NCBI GenBank assembly: GCA_051252415.1
Contig: JBPOGA010000009.1
Coordinates: 57,683 to 121,682, forward strand
Origin: JBPOFY01 sp051252415
GTDB taxonomy: Bacteria; Verrucomicrobiota; Verrucomicrobiia; Opitutales; Coraliomargaritaceae
Direction of reading: 5' to 3'
DNA length: 64,000 nucleotides
Both the position numbers and the translations under genes were made by a program. This document shows positions 45,962 through 55,537 of this stretch, piece after piece (the stretch's first letter is position 1; each line of letters begins with the position of its first letter). The notes below the pieces were generated by a model. The model had not been told where the DNA came from. It saw only the letters and a program-made list of their open reading frames with translations, and did not search any database.

Positions 45962-47143
45962 ATGTCAGACATCGAAAAGCCCTTTTTATCCACGTCACAA
46001 AAACGTATTGTAGCCGCAGGTAGCACTGCGCTCGCCGCAGTCTTCTTAATCGCGACCTGTTTCTACTTATTTGTGCTACTGCGTTCGTTTGTATCCGCAT
46101 TCCAAGACGTGCTCTTGCCCCTCGCCATTGCAGGTATCCTCGCGACACTATTGCGTCCCATCATCACATTTTGTGAAACGAGAACACGCCTGAACCGCGT
46201 CGGCGGCATCATACTTCTCTATGCTCTCGTATTATTAGTCCTCAGTGTCGTCGCGATCTTCTGCATCCCAGCTATACTCACTCAATCAGCCGACTTCCTG
46301 CAGGCCCTACCTGAGTTGATGCATAAACTTTTAGATTACTTCAAAAATGTCGCACCGGGCATCTGGACTTGGTTGCAGGAAAAGCTAGGTGAATCACCAG
46401 ACCAATATTTCCAAGGCATGCTGGAAGAAAATTCTGAGCTCATTAAACAGGCGCTCTCGAGTCTACAATCATCAGCCACTTCTATGATGAGCTTCGCTGG
46501 CGGCCTATTGGGTAAAGTCGCAGCGTATTCGATCATTCCAGTCTATCTCTTTTTCATACTCAATAGTGACCGCGACGTCTGGAAAGACGTGCAAAAACAA
46601 CTTACCTTTTTACCCACAGAACGACGTGACGACCTTATTTTCCTTGGCCGTCAATTCGGCGACATCCTCGTCGCCTTCTTTCGAGGCCAAATAATTATTG
46701 GTCTCCTACTCGGCTTAGTGCTTTCCATCGGCTTTGGTTTCGCGGGCCTAAAGATGGGCATCATCTTAGGCTTCGCTCTAGGCATGCTCAATATCATACC
46801 CTACCTTGGAACGATGCTCGGCATCGTCATCGTTCTACCGCTCGCCTATCTCCAAGACGGAGGCGGCACCTCCTTAATCATCTGGTGCGCGATCATCTTT
46901 GCGATTGGCCAACTCATGACCGATTATGTATTCACGCCTAAAGTTATGGGCGACAAAACTGGCATGGGTCCGATGCTGCTAATCTTCTCCGTTTTTTTCT
47001 GGGGCACCGCACTCGGCGGTCTATTAGGTATGATACTCGCGATCCCGCTCACTGCATTCTTCCTCGTCTTCTGGCGTCTTGCACGTGACAAATATCTCCC
47101 CGCACTCACTGCTAAAAAAGAACTCGAAGCGGAAGCGCACTAA
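45962..47143 (+). CDS. AI-2E/PerM-family membrane protein
   Basis: 393 residues, eight or so membrane helices (20-60, 75-100, 165-190, 230-320 and 340-370). Family marks are PLAIAGILATLLRPI near the N-terminus, and FFRGQIIIGLLLGLVLSIGF, LNIIPYLGT and FTPKVMGDKTGMGPMLLIFSV near the C-terminus. Members are thought to be transporters or permeases; AI-2 export was shown only for some. It precedes rph by 24 bp. Confidence 0.88.
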   Translation: MSDIEKPFLSTSQKRIVAAGSTALAAVFLIATCFYLFVLLRSFVSAFQDVLLPLAIAGILATLLRPIITFCETRTRLNRVGGIILLYALVLLVLSVVAIFCIPAILTQSADFLQALPELMHKLLDYFKNVAPGIWTWLQEKLGESPDQYFQGMLEENSELIKQALSSLQSSATSMMSFAGGLLGKVAAYSIIPVYLFFILNSDRDVWKDVQKQLTFLPTERRDDLIFLGRQFGDILVAFFRGQIIIGLLLGLVLSIGFGFAGLKMGIILGFALGMLNIIPYLGTMLGIVIVLPLAYLQDGGGTSLIIWCAIIFAIGQLMTDYVFTPKVMGDKTGMGPMLLIFSVFFWGTALGGLLGMILAIPLTAFFLVFWRLARDKYLPALTAKKELEAEAH

Positions 47144-47167
47144 TTCACAAAGAATCAAAACTTTCCT

Positions 47168-47926
47168 ATGTCCGACACTACTGAAACTCCTTTCGCACGT
47201 CCTGATAGCCGTGCAGTTGATCAACTTCGCGAAGTTCGCTTTGAAACAGGCGTCGCACCACATGCACTGGGATCCGTATTAGTCAGCTTCGGCGACACTC
47301 GTGTGATTTGTGCGGCATCCGTCGACGAACGTGTCCCTGGGTGGATGCGTGCACAAAAGGTCGAAGGTGGCTGGATGACTGCAGAGTATTCTATGCTCCC
47401 TTACAGCACTTTAGATCGTAAACAACGCGACATCAGTCGCGGCAAGGCTGACGGACGCACAATTGAAATTCAACGCCTCATTGGACGCTCACTGCGCGCA
47501 GTGTTTGATCTCAAGAAACTCACAGGTAAGACGCTCTGGATCGATTGTGACGTCTTACAGGCTGACGGCGGCACACGCACAGCATCGATCACTGGCGCAT
47601 ACGTTGCCGCACAGATTGCGGTGCAAAAATTACTTGCCGACGGAAAGCTGACAGAAAACCCATTTACAGATGCAGTCGCTGCGGTTTCCGTAGGCGTTTA
47701 CAAAGATACACCAGTGTTGGACCTCAACTATCCAGAAGATAAAGATGCAACCGTGGACGCTAACATTGTGATGACTGGTTCAGGTAAATACGTCGAAGTG
47801 CAAAGCTCTGGTGAGGAAGCAACGTTTACCCGCGAAGAGCTCGATTCCCTACTCGCCTTAGGTGCCAAAGGAATCAAAGAAATCAGCCAGCTTCAAGAAG
47901 CAGCTATCGCTGAAGGCTTGAAGTAA
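47168..47926 (+). CDS. rph: ribonuclease PH
   Basis: 252 residues. A phosphorolytic 3'-5' exoribonuclease that trims tRNA and other RNA. The family marks are GSVLVSFGDTRVICAASVDERVPGWM, the RNA-binding AEYSMLPYSTLDRKQRD, RTIEIQRLIGRSLRAVFDL and DCDVLQADGGTRTASITGA. The phosphate-site Arg is in GGTRTA. No rdgB is adjacent. A repeat follows the stop. Confidence 0.95.
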   Translation: MSDTTETPFARPDSRAVDQLREVRFETGVAPHALGSVLVSFGDTRVICAASVDERVPGWMRAQKVEGGWMTAEYSMLPYSTLDRKQRDISRGKADGRTIEIQRLIGRSLRAVFDLKKLTGKTLWIDCDVLQADGGTRTASITGAYVAAQIAVQKLLADGKLTENPFTDAVAAVSVGVYKDTPVLDLNYPEDKDATVDANIVMTGSGKYVEVQSSGEEATFTREELDSLLALGAKGIKEISQLQEAAIAEGLK

Positions 47927-47945
47927 GACTAATCTGGATTCTATA

Positions 47946-48036
47946 GTAGCGGAACAAGGAACTTGTTTCGGCCGGCAATCGCCTACGACTCGTAATATGA
48001 CGATGACTCGCCGAAATCAGTTCCTAATTCCGCTAC
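47946..48036. repeat. 27-bp imperfect inverted repeat
   Basis: GTAGCGGAACAAGGAAC... (47946-47972) pairs with 48010-48036, ending ...ATTCCGCTAC; about 24 of 27 positions match. It sits between the convergent rph and hrpB stops. Confidence 0.55.
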
Positions 48037-48055
48037 GGAAACTCTGCCAGCGGTG

Positions 48056-50623
48056 TTAACGCCACTCGTGCTTCGGATAGCGCCCTGCGAGGTCCTTACG
48101 CACGTGTTTGTATGCACCGCCCCAGAAGCCGTCTAAATCGTCAGTTAAATGCGCCGGCCGCTGATTTGGAGCTAGCAGCTCAACCAGCAATGAAACTTGG
48201 CCATTGGCAACCTTGAGACTCTCCCCAGGAACATCGTAGAAGTCTTGGAGCTTTGATGCGATAAACGCACGCCCGTCCGCCTCGTAGCGAATTTTGGCAG
48301 GATTACGGCGACGTGGCAGATCCATCGTCGCAGGTGCGTAGGTATCCACGTAATAATGCTGCTCGGGGCTGATCCATTCCTTCACCGTGGCCAATACAGG
48401 TCGGTCCTTAATGTCCTTATAGCTCAATGCTCCATGGCAAATCTGCTCGATTAACATTTGACGCCCCTCTGTGTCAATCGGCGCAATCTCAGTCTCAGGA
48501 CAATGCTTTGCGACAAAGTTCAAGCGTGCGATCCACTGCTCCACCGATGCATCCCATTTTTTTAAATTCAGACGCTCGGCTACAACTTCAGTGGCCAGTA
48601 GCTCGGCTGCTTTATCATAATCTGGTTCACCTTTATCGCTTGTCTCTAGAACTAAATCACGGAAACGACGCTCTTGACGGCATACGACGCGTCTTAGTTT
48701 CGTGTCATATGTCGTGAAAACTCCGTTTGAGAAATCTTCTGGAAACATGCTCTCTAGCCATTCGTATTTCACGGCAGTCGCCATGCCCAGCAATACAGTT
48801 ACATCGCCACGCACATCACGTTCTTCGATCTCTGCGGCAACAAACAACTCGCTAGTCACAATACTCTCACGACGTCGATCACCAGATCGGCCATGCACCA
48901 TACGACAACGATACGTGCCGACATCATTTCTTTTGGCTAAATGGTCTGAGAAGCCAGCCAATAAACACTTTGAAATACGAACAAACTCGTCTTCAGAAGA
49001 AGCGCCCTGCCCTTGAGCCGCCTGACCAAGACCTTGCCGCTGTGCTACAGATAACAGTTGCCGTGCCACTTCCCCCGCCTGACGAGCCGACACTCCATGG
49101 ATACCCAAGGCCGCACAAGTGTGTGCTTGGAATTTCGCGGCACGGGCAAGTTCCCACGCTCTAAAGTGCACGAAGAAATCAGAACGATCATCCGCATGGT
49201 CTTCAACCTCACGGATCTGCGCCTGTCGTTCACGTTTATCACGTGCGACTCGATAAATGGCACGTCCTTGACTCAACCCTGCAATCAAAGCCACCGATTC
49301 AAGCACATCTAAACGATCTGCCTCAATCAACATACGTGCGTAACGCGGATGCAGGGGGAAGCGTGCCATTAATTGACCGAGATCCGTAATCGCGCCATTC
49401 GCATCCAGAGCACTGAGGTCGTGAAGTAAATCGGTCGCACGATTCAGCGCTCGTGCTTCTGGTGCCTCAAACCATTCGAAAGTCTCCGGTTTAGAGATAC
49501 CCGCGGCAGCCAACAGTAAGAGCGTCTCCGATAAATCGACGCGTAAGACTTCAGCGGTATCTCTCTCCGCGCGAGAACCATGCTCAGCTTCGCTCCACAG
49601 TCGCAAGCATACACCAGGCCCAGTCCGGCCTGCACGGCCTGCACGTTGCTCCGCAGACGCCCGACTAATCGGCTCGACCAAAATTGTATTTATCCCGCGT
49701 CGAGCATCGTAACGAGCCACACGAGCGAGACCGCCGTCGATCACTGTGCGCACGCCCTCAATCGTGATCGATGTTTCAGCAACGTTGGTTGAGACAATCA
49801 CCTTTGGAATCGACCCGCTCGTCACAGCGCGATCTTGCGCATCTGGTGACAGTTCGCCATGTAGGGGTAATACTTCGTAGCCCTTGGCTTCAGGTAAGCT
49901 TTGAATGGCATCGATGGTCTTCCGGATTTCAAAAGCACCCGGCATAAACACCAGCACATCGCCAGTAGCCTCACCCCCCTTTGTATGCTGACGAAAGGCC
50001 TGTGCCGCACGCTCCCATACGGGTGCAGCATCACGATTTAAGGAAGCCCCCATAAATCGATTATCCACCGGATACATACGCCCAGAGGCTTCGACTCGAC
50101 GACATGGTTTCAAATAATTCTCCAAGAGGTCCAAATCCAAAGTTGCCGACATGACGACAAGCTTCAAATCGGAACGCACCGTCTGCACAGATTTCAACGC
50201 ACAGGCGATACTCAGATCACTGGTGAGGTGCCGTTCATGGAATTCATCAAAAACAATCGCACCGACTCCCTTGAGTGCTGGATCTTCGAGTATCTGACGC
50301 AGCAAAATGGCTTCCGTAACGAAACGAATACGTGTCTTCGAACTGACGACATTCTCAAAGCGTATTTGATAACCGACTTCTTCGCCCAGTCGCCCTCCTC
50401 GCTCACTCGCCACACGGCGCGCAAGTAGACGTGCGGCCAAACGTCGTGGCTGGAGCACCACAATTTCACCTTCGATTCCGGCACGATCCAACAGGATCTG
50501 AGGTACTTGAGTCGACTTACCTGATCCCGTAGGCGCACTGAGAACGATGCGTCCTTCCGATTGGAGCCCACCGATAATTTCATCGGCAACTTCGAAGATC
50601 GGTAATGCTGAAGGCGGCGCCAT
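48056..50623 (-). CDS. hrpB: ATP-dependent helicase HrpB
   Basis: 855 residues. A DEAH-family RNA-type helicase. Walker A is residues 31-38 (PTGSGKST), motif II is DEFHERH, motif III VVMSATLD and motif VI QRAGRAGRTGPGVCLRLW. The C-terminal HrpB domain has AKIRYEADGRAFIASKLQDF and LLAPNQRPAHLTDDLDGFW. Its physiological role in bacteria is not well defined. It is 11 bp downstream of the acidic protein at 50635. Confidence 0.93.
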   Translation of the reverse strand: MAPPSALPIFEVADEIIGGLQSEGRIVLSAPTGSGKSTQVPQILLDRAGIEGEIVVLQPRRLAARLLARRVASERGGRLGEEVGYQIRFENVVSSKTRIRFVTEAILLRQILEDPALKGVGAIVFDEFHERHLTSDLSIACALKSVQTVRSDLKLVVMSATLDLDLLENYLKPCRRVEASGRMYPVDNRFMGASLNRDAAPVWERAAQAFRQHTKGGEATGDVLVFMPGAFEIRKTIDAIQSLPEAKGYEVLPLHGELSPDAQDRAVTSGSIPKVIVSTNVAETSITIEGVRTVIDGGLARVARYDARRGINTILVEPISRASAEQRAGRAGRTGPGVCLRLWSEAEHGSRAERDTAEVLRVDLSETLLLLAAAGISKPETFEWFEAPEARALNRATDLLHDLSALDANGAITDLGQLMARFPLHPRYARMLIEADRLDVLESVALIAGLSQGRAIYRVARDKRERQAQIREVEDHADDRSDFFVHFRAWELARAAKFQAHTCAALGIHGVSARQAGEVARQLLSVAQRQGLGQAAQGQGASSEDEFVRISKCLLAGFSDHLAKRNDVGTYRCRMVHGRSGDRRRESIVTSELFVAAEIEERDVRGDVTVLLGMATAVKYEWLESMFPEDFSNGVFTTYDTKLRRVVCRQERRFRDLVLETSDKGEPDYDKAAELLATEVVAERLNLKKWDASVEQWIARLNFVAKHCPETEIAPIDTEGRQMLIEQICHGALSYKDIKDRPVLATVKEWISPEQHYYVDTYAPATMDLPRRRNPAKIRYEADGRAFIASKLQDFYDVPGESLKVANGQVSLLVELLAPNQRPAHLTDDLDGFWGGAYKHVRKDLAGRYPKHEWR

Positions 50624-50634
50624 AGCCTAGAAGA

Positions 50635-51087
50635 CTAGTAGCCTTTTTGTTGTAAAACTTCCTGCAACTGAGCTTGGAACTGCTCTACATCTTCAGGTGA
50701 AGGACGATAATCTGGATCATCACCAGGAATCAGGCCAAGTTGCCCAGCCGCTGAGAGTTGCCACTTGAGAGATTTACCATCGCTAAACACAACTGTGCCA
50801 CTGACTAGCGAACCAGGCACCATGAGCGCATCAACATCGACACGAACATTACCGCCGGCCTCCTCAACGACCTCAGGTTCGGTAACAGCCTCTGCTGCAT
50901 CCTCTTCGACTTCCTCAGGCTCTGGCTCAGCAAAAGTGATGTCTAAATCATCGACCATGAAGCGCACATCCATATAGGTCATGGAGATTGAAAACTCTTC
51001 ACGAAGAAGCGCTTGCACATCAGCCAATGACTTTCCATCAGCGATCCATGTCGCGACAGTAGATTTTTGAGAATCATTCAGTTCCAT
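50635..51087 (-). CDS. hypothetical protein with acidic linker
   Basis: 150 residues. The N-terminus (QKSTVATWIADGKSLADVQALLREEFSI) resembles a small helix-turn-helix-like helical unit. A long Glu/Val-rich linker (55-80) follows, then a beta-rich domain with VSGTVVFSDGKSLKWQLSAAGQLGL and a helical tail. No family recognised. It lies directly upstream of hrpB, so it is probably co-transcribed. Confidence 0.7.
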   Translation of the reverse strand: MELNDSQKSTVATWIADGKSLADVQALLREEFSISMTYMDVRFMVDDLDITFAEPEPEEVEEDAAEAVTEPEVVEEAGGNVRVDVDALMVPGSLVSGTVVFSDGKSLKWQLSAAGQLGLIPGDDPDYRPSPEDVEQFQAQLQEVLQQKGY

Positions 51088-51215
51088 AATGGGAATACGT
51101 TACGGATTCTAAACAGGATGCAATGCTAGATGCTCCCATTCATCTAAAAACTGGTAGTTGGGAGGTCGTAAAATGCGAAATGTCGGTTCTTCAGGGGGGG
51201 CGAGTGGATTTTGAT

Positions 51216-51395
51216 GGGAACGTCGAACGTCCAACTTTGAACGTTCAATGCTGAATGTGGGTGGGGGCGAAATTGCCGCGTGCGAGTTTGCTCGAGTCAG
51301 TTGGAACTGTGAATTCGTAGAGGCGCATGCAAGCATGCACGCGAAGTTCACTAAATTCGATGTTGGACGTTCAAAGTTGGACGTTCAACGTTCCC
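51216..51395. repeat. GGGAACGT...ACGTTCCC inverted-repeat element
   Basis: The 325-bp gap between the 50635 gene and the dnaA stop contains a 180-bp element with about 33-bp arms, about 31 of 33 matching: 51216-51248 beginning GGGAACGTCGAACGTCC, and 51363-51395 ending CAACGTTCCC. A fragment of the same motif (ATGTTGGACGTTC) occurs near 10228. Confidence 0.6.
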
Positions 51396-51412
51396 AACCC
51401 CTACCCTTATCC

Positions 51413-52816
51413 TTATCCTTGGCGCTGCGAAAGCTGCTTCACCAAGTAATCGACGCTACGTTTCACGCTACCATCTTGCTCCATCATATTCTCCACCTGC
51501 TTACAGGCGTGAATCACAGTGCCGTGATCACGACCACCAAAGGCATCACCTATGGCTTTCAACGGATCACTCGTCAATGTGCGGCTGATATACATAGCCA
51601 CCTGGCGTGGGAATACAATGTTTGCGGTGCGACGACGGCCAATCAATTCGCTGAAACGGATTTGATAGTAATCCGAAACTTTCTTTTGAATCTGATCCAC
51701 AGTCACTTTGCTAGCTGCTTCTTCATGAAGAAGGTCTGCAAGCAGGCGTTCAACTGACTCCAAATCGAGCTTACGATCGATCAAGGCGTCGTAACCAGCA
51801 ATACGAGTCAATGCACCTTCCATGCGGCGCACGTTACGTGACACACGCTCTGCCAAGAAATTCATGATATCGGATTCGAGCTCTAAATTCATCGATGCCG
51901 CTTTCTTTCGAAGAATGGCAACACGTGTCTCGAAATCTGGTGCTTGGATATCTGTCACCAATCCCCACTGGAAGCGGGAAATTAGGCGGTTCTCAAGGCG
52001 CTCGATCTCATTTGCAGGGCGATCACTCGCAAGAAAGATCTGACGACCTGACTCGAAGAGATCATTAAAAGTATGGAAGAACTCCTCCTGAGTGCTCTCT
52101 TTACCAGAGAGGAAGTGGATGTCATCTACTAGGAGTGCATCTAGATTGCGATAATACTTACGAAAGTTCGTTAATTTGTTCTCACGAATAGCATGAATAA
52201 ATTCGTTGGTGAACTTTTCGGTAGATACATAAGCAATCTTCGCTTTCGGATTGTTCACAAGCATCTGATGGGCTACCGAATGCATTAAGTGAGTCTTACC
52301 AAGACCCGTTTCGCCAAAGACAAAAAGTGGATTGTAAGCACGGCCAGGCGCATTTGCTACCGCGATGGAAGCTGCGTGTGCTAACTGATTACCGGAACCT
52401 ACGACCAAATTCTCAAAAGTATTACGCGGATTCAATAGCGCCCGACGTGTCGGAGCAACTTCAGAGACGCCACGATCTGAGCGAGCTGAACGTGTGTCCG
52501 TAGCCACCAAACGATTGTTCGCTGCGACGGTCTCTTTTGCTTCCTCAGCCTCAACTTCCGCTTTCGCGACTTCAATCTTCACCTGCACGGCTGTGCCGGA
52601 AAAGCCACGCGCTTGCTGCATAATGATATCTAAATAGTTATTCTCCACCCAGATTGCATTAAACTCACTAGATGCAGTGAGCACGAGCTTGCTATCGGAC
52701 TCTTCTTTACAAACTAGGTCACGAAACCACATTTCGTAAAGGTCTTCTGGGAATAAGTTTTTAAGCTCTTGATTGACGTTCTCCCACAAGGAGAGCGTAA
52801 GCGATGGATTAGACAT
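51413..52816 (-). CDS. dnaA: chromosomal replication initiator DnaA
   Basis: 467 residues. Domain I (LWENVNQELKNLFPEDLYEMWFRDL) is followed by a variable Glu-rich linker. The AAA+ domain III has Walker A GETGLGKTH near 172, and Walker B LLVDDIHFLSGKE. Domain IV ends with the DNA-binding signature RDHGTVIHACKQVENMM. The protein binds DnaA boxes at oriC. No dnaN, recF or gyrB follows, unlike the common arrangement. The ATG has no Shine-Dalgarno motif upstream. Confidence 0.97.
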   Translation of the reverse strand: MSNPSLTLSLWENVNQELKNLFPEDLYEMWFRDLVCKEESDSKLVLTASSEFNAIWVENNYLDIIMQQARGFSGTAVQVKIEVAKAEVEAEEAKETVAANNRLVATDTRSARSDRGVSEVAPTRRALLNPRNTFENLVVGSGNQLAHAASIAVANAPGRAYNPLFVFGETGLGKTHLMHSVAHQMLVNNPKAKIAYVSTEKFTNEFIHAIRENKLTNFRKYYRNLDALLVDDIHFLSGKESTQEEFFHTFNDLFESGRQIFLASDRPANEIERLENRLISRFQWGLVTDIQAPDFETRVAILRKKAASMNLELESDIMNFLAERVSRNVRRMEGALTRIAGYDALIDRKLDLESVERLLADLLHEEAASKVTVDQIQKKVSDYYQIRFSELIGRRRTANIVFPRQVAMYISRTLTSDPLKAIGDAFGGRDHGTVIHACKQVENMMEQDGSVKRSVDYLVKQLSQRQG

Positions 52817-53299
52817 TGTTGATGGAAAGTAGAGAATTGTTCACAGTGCTAAGTGTCATTTATGTGACGATAATGCAGGCACTGTTTTTTGAAAAGTATA
52901 GATGTCGTATTTGGCTGAAAATTTGCACCTCAACGAACTGTAAAAGATTTGATAAATATTAAACCGTTCTATGTCAGATACTTACGAAATAAATATAGGG
53001 TAAGTAATTTAGGGATATTAACTAGAAGGAAAAGTATTGTTGTTTGTTTTGCGATTCGTGTGAATCTGCTTATTAAAAAGCGCGACTCAGAACCCCTTTG
53101 CAAGGTCAACTTCTGCACAAGTTATTAACATTACTCTATGGAATAACTTTTATGTAATTTTTAATAATTTGTCACGCGTATGTGACACTTTCATTAACCT
53201 CTGAGAAGGTGGCATTTCCGTAATATTACGAGCGCACTAATTGACTCAATTACAAAACGCTATGTCAGATAAATTTATTTCTGAATTTAAAAAATATAT
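52817..53299. promoter_or_regulatory. AT-rich region upstream of dnaA, possible oriC
   Basis: A 483-bp AT-rich gap upstream of dnaA with no gene. Near-matches to the DnaA box TTATNCACA are TTGTTCACA at 52837-52845 and TTATTAACA at about 53121-53129. The motif pair TGTCA...GTGAC occurs at 52854 and 53170. The string CTATGTCAGATA occurs twice (near 52968 and 53259). This could be the dnaA promoter with autoregulation, or part of oriC; the boxes are too weak to decide. Confidence 0.3.
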
Positions 53300-54262
53300 T
53301 TATTTTTGTGTCATATGTGAAATGAGGCGCTGATTAAATTCTTCCGCAGAATCATGCCCCATTAACTTCAATGATTGGACCATTGAAGCTACCTCAACCA
53401 GTCGAGCCATATCACGACCAGGTCTAACCGGAATCTCAAAAAGTGGGATTTTGATACCTAAGACTTCCATGTAATTATCTTCCAGACCAGTCCGCTCCTC
53501 GTTCATACCGGCAGTCCAATTCTTAAAGTTGATGATCAAATCGATACGCTTTTCTAGGCGAACCGCGCGCACACCAAAGAGATCAGCAATATTGAGGATA
53601 CCTAAGCCACGACATTCCATATAGCCTCGACTGAGCTCTGAACAGGAACCCATGAGATCTCGATCACTTAAACGTTTAATATAGGTTAAGTCATCAGCCA
53701 CTAAACTATGCCCGCGCTCGATAAGCGCTAGGGCGCACTCGCTTTTACCGACACCACTCTCACCACAAATCAAAGTCCCGATACCCTTCACATCCACTAA
53801 AGTGCCATGTATATGCGTGCGAGGCGCAAACTTCTCCTCTAGCAAGATCGTTGCGTCTGTAGAAAAGGTCTTGGACTTTAAAGTCGAACGAATCAGGGGC
53901 GTTTTATATTTGTCCGCAAGCGCTTTTAAGCTCTTAGACGGAGCCAAATTCCTAGAAATGATAATACAGGGCAAATGTCGCTCGAACATGGTCGTCATGA
54001 CTCTGGTCTCCTCGCTTTCAGATAGTTCACGTAGGAAGGCCATTTCACCAGCACCAAACAACTGAATACGCTTAGCCGCGAAATACTTGAAAAAACCAGT
54101 CAGGGCTAGCGCCGGACGATTTAAGCTTCGTTCACGAATAACTTTGTCGAGGCCAGCCTCTCCAGAGACCAAATCCATTTGAAGTGAATCTTTGAAAGAA
54201 TCGTAGAATTCACGAACGGTGACAGATTCAATGAACTTGGTATTTATTTTCTGCTTCGACAT
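53300..54262 (-). CDS. hprK: HPr kinase/phosphorylase
   Basis: 320 residues. A bifunctional serine kinase/phosphatase of HPr-type proteins. The P-loop is GESGVGKS at 167-174, and the signature MECRGLGILNIADLFG follows. His151 lies in the THIHGTLVDVKG region. The N-terminal domain is present, so it is the full-length form. In organisms without a sugar PTS it is thought to act in carbon or nitrogen control. It lies 22 bp below lptB, and no HPr or EI gene is visible. Confidence 0.94.
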   Translation of the reverse strand: MSKQKINTKFIESVTVREFYDSFKDSLQMDLVSGEAGLDKVIRERSLNRPALALTGFFKYFAAKRIQLFGAGEMAFLRELSESEETRVMTTMFERHLPCIIISRNLAPSKSLKALADKYKTPLIRSTLKSKTFSTDATILLEEKFAPRTHIHGTLVDVKGIGTLICGESGVGKSECALALIERGHSLVADDLTYIKRLSDRDLMGSCSELSRGYMECRGLGILNIADLFGVRAVRLEKRIDLIINFKNWTAGMNEERTGLEDNYMEVLGIKIPLFEIPVRPGRDMARLVEVASMVQSLKLMGHDSAEEFNQRLISHMTQK

Positions 54263-54284
54263 GGGGTATCCCTATGAGGGGTGT

Positions 54285-55025
54285 TTACATATTAAAATCA
54301 TCACCTAGGTAAAATTCTCGGCTTTTAGGATCGTTGATCAGGTAATCACTCGTCCCCTCGCAAAGCACTTCACCCTGATGAAGCAAATAAGCGCGGTCCA
54401 CGATGCTCAGCGTTTCACGCACATTATGGTCAGTGATCAAAACACCAATCCCACGCTCCTTCAGTTGACGAATGATCTTCTGCACTTCACTCACACTAAT
54501 CGGATCCACGCCGCTGAACGGCTCATCCATGAGGAGGAATTTAGGTTCCGTGACCAAAGCGCGTGAGATTTCGAGTCGGCGACGCTCGCCACCACTCAAA
54601 GTGTAGGCCTTCTGCTTGGCAAGGTGCGTGAGACCGAGCTCTTCAAGATGCTGCTTCACGCAGGCATTCCGCTCAGTCTTAGTCATCGGTAAGGTTTCTG
54701 CGATGGCTCGAATGTTTTGCTCCACCGTCATTTTACGGAAAACTGATGCCTCCTGTGGTAAATAACCGATCCCACGGCGCGCACGGCGATACATCGGCAA
54801 AGGCGTCAACTCGTCCTCGTTCAGATACACTTGACCAGAGGTCGCGGCGATCAACCCAACGACCATGTAGAAGGTCGTGGTCTTTCCTGCGCCGTTCGGC
54901 CCGAGCAAGCCAACAATTTCGCCAGCACTAACATTGATATTAACGCCATTCACAACGCGGCGCTTCCCGAATTCCTTAACTAAATTCTGGGTCTCGATCT
55001 TAGGAGTAACAGTGGTATCAACCAT
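54285..55025 (-). CDS. lptB: LPS export ABC ATPase LptB
   Basis: 246 residues from the ATG at 55025 (MVDTTVTPKIETQNLVKEFGKR). An in-frame start at 55070 adds 15 residues and is less likely. The ABC motifs are GPNGAGKTTTFYMVVGLI, LSGGERRRLEISRAL and LLMDEPFSGVDPISV; the ERRR signature and GVDP switch are those of LptB. It powers LPS transport with LptFG and indicates a Gram-negative envelope. Confidence 0.93.
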   Translation of the reverse strand: MVDTTVTPKIETQNLVKEFGKRRVVNGVNINVSAGEIVGLLGPNGAGKTTTFYMVVGLIAATSGQVYLNEDELTPLPMYRRARRGIGYLPQEASVFRKMTVEQNIRAIAETLPMTKTERNACVKQHLEELGLTHLAKQKAYTLSGGERRRLEISRALVTEPKFLLMDEPFSGVDPISVSEVQKIIRQLKERGIGVLITDHNVRETLSIVDRAYLLHQGEVLCEGTSDYLINDPKSREFYLGDDFNM

Positions 55026-55091
55026 ATATTCAATTGATACAAAACACTCGGATTCCACACCGCAAACCAATCCTCTCCAAAATCGAGGAAA

Positions 55092-55535
55092 TTATTCGTG
55101 ATGATATTTCGACCCTGAATTGATTGAGACCGCACGGTAGAGCTGCTCACAAAGAAGCATACGGGCGATTTCGTGGGTAAAGGTCAGCGGTGAAAGCGCG
55201 AAGAGAACATCGGCTCTAGCTTTAACGGCGGGACTCAGTCCATAGGCGCCGCCGATGATAAAAATCGCTTGCTGGCCTTGGAGCTGAAACAGCTGTTTGG
55301 CAAGCGTGGCAGAAGTTCGGGTTTTGCCCTCTTCGGCCATGATATAGACTTTGGAATCACGGCGCTTGTCCAAGGCCTCGAGAATACGTAGCCCCTCACT
55401 TTCGATGTCACCGTCTTTCAATTCGACTAGTTCGAAATTACCCGAACGTTTTAAACGCTTGGAGAAATCATCACACAGGTTCGCAAGAGCTCGATTTTTC
55501 ATCTTTCCGACGGCGATTATAGTATAGCGATACAT
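55092..55535 (-). CDS. rlmH: 23S rRNA pseudouridine1915 N3-methyltransferase
   Basis: 147 residues. A SPOUT methylase acting on the ribosomal 23S helix 69. Signs are MYRYTIIAVGKMKN, the trefoil knot FIIGGAYGLSPAV and the end HEIARMLLCEQLYRAVSINSGSKYHH. It lies 2 bp after the preceding gene. Confidence 0.94.
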   Translation of the reverse strand: MYRYTIIAVGKMKNRALANLCDDFSKRLKRSGNFELVELKDGDIESEGLRILEALDKRRDSKVYIMAEEGKTRTSATLAKQLFQLQGQQAIFIIGGAYGLSPAVKARADVLFALSPLTFTHEIARMLLCEQLYRAVSINSGSKYHHE

Positions 55536-55537
55536 AA

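Noticed and set aside
51109..51351. 80-codon minus frame in the dnaA downstream gap
   Set aside because: It runs through the inverted repeat at 51216 and shows no protein-like composition.
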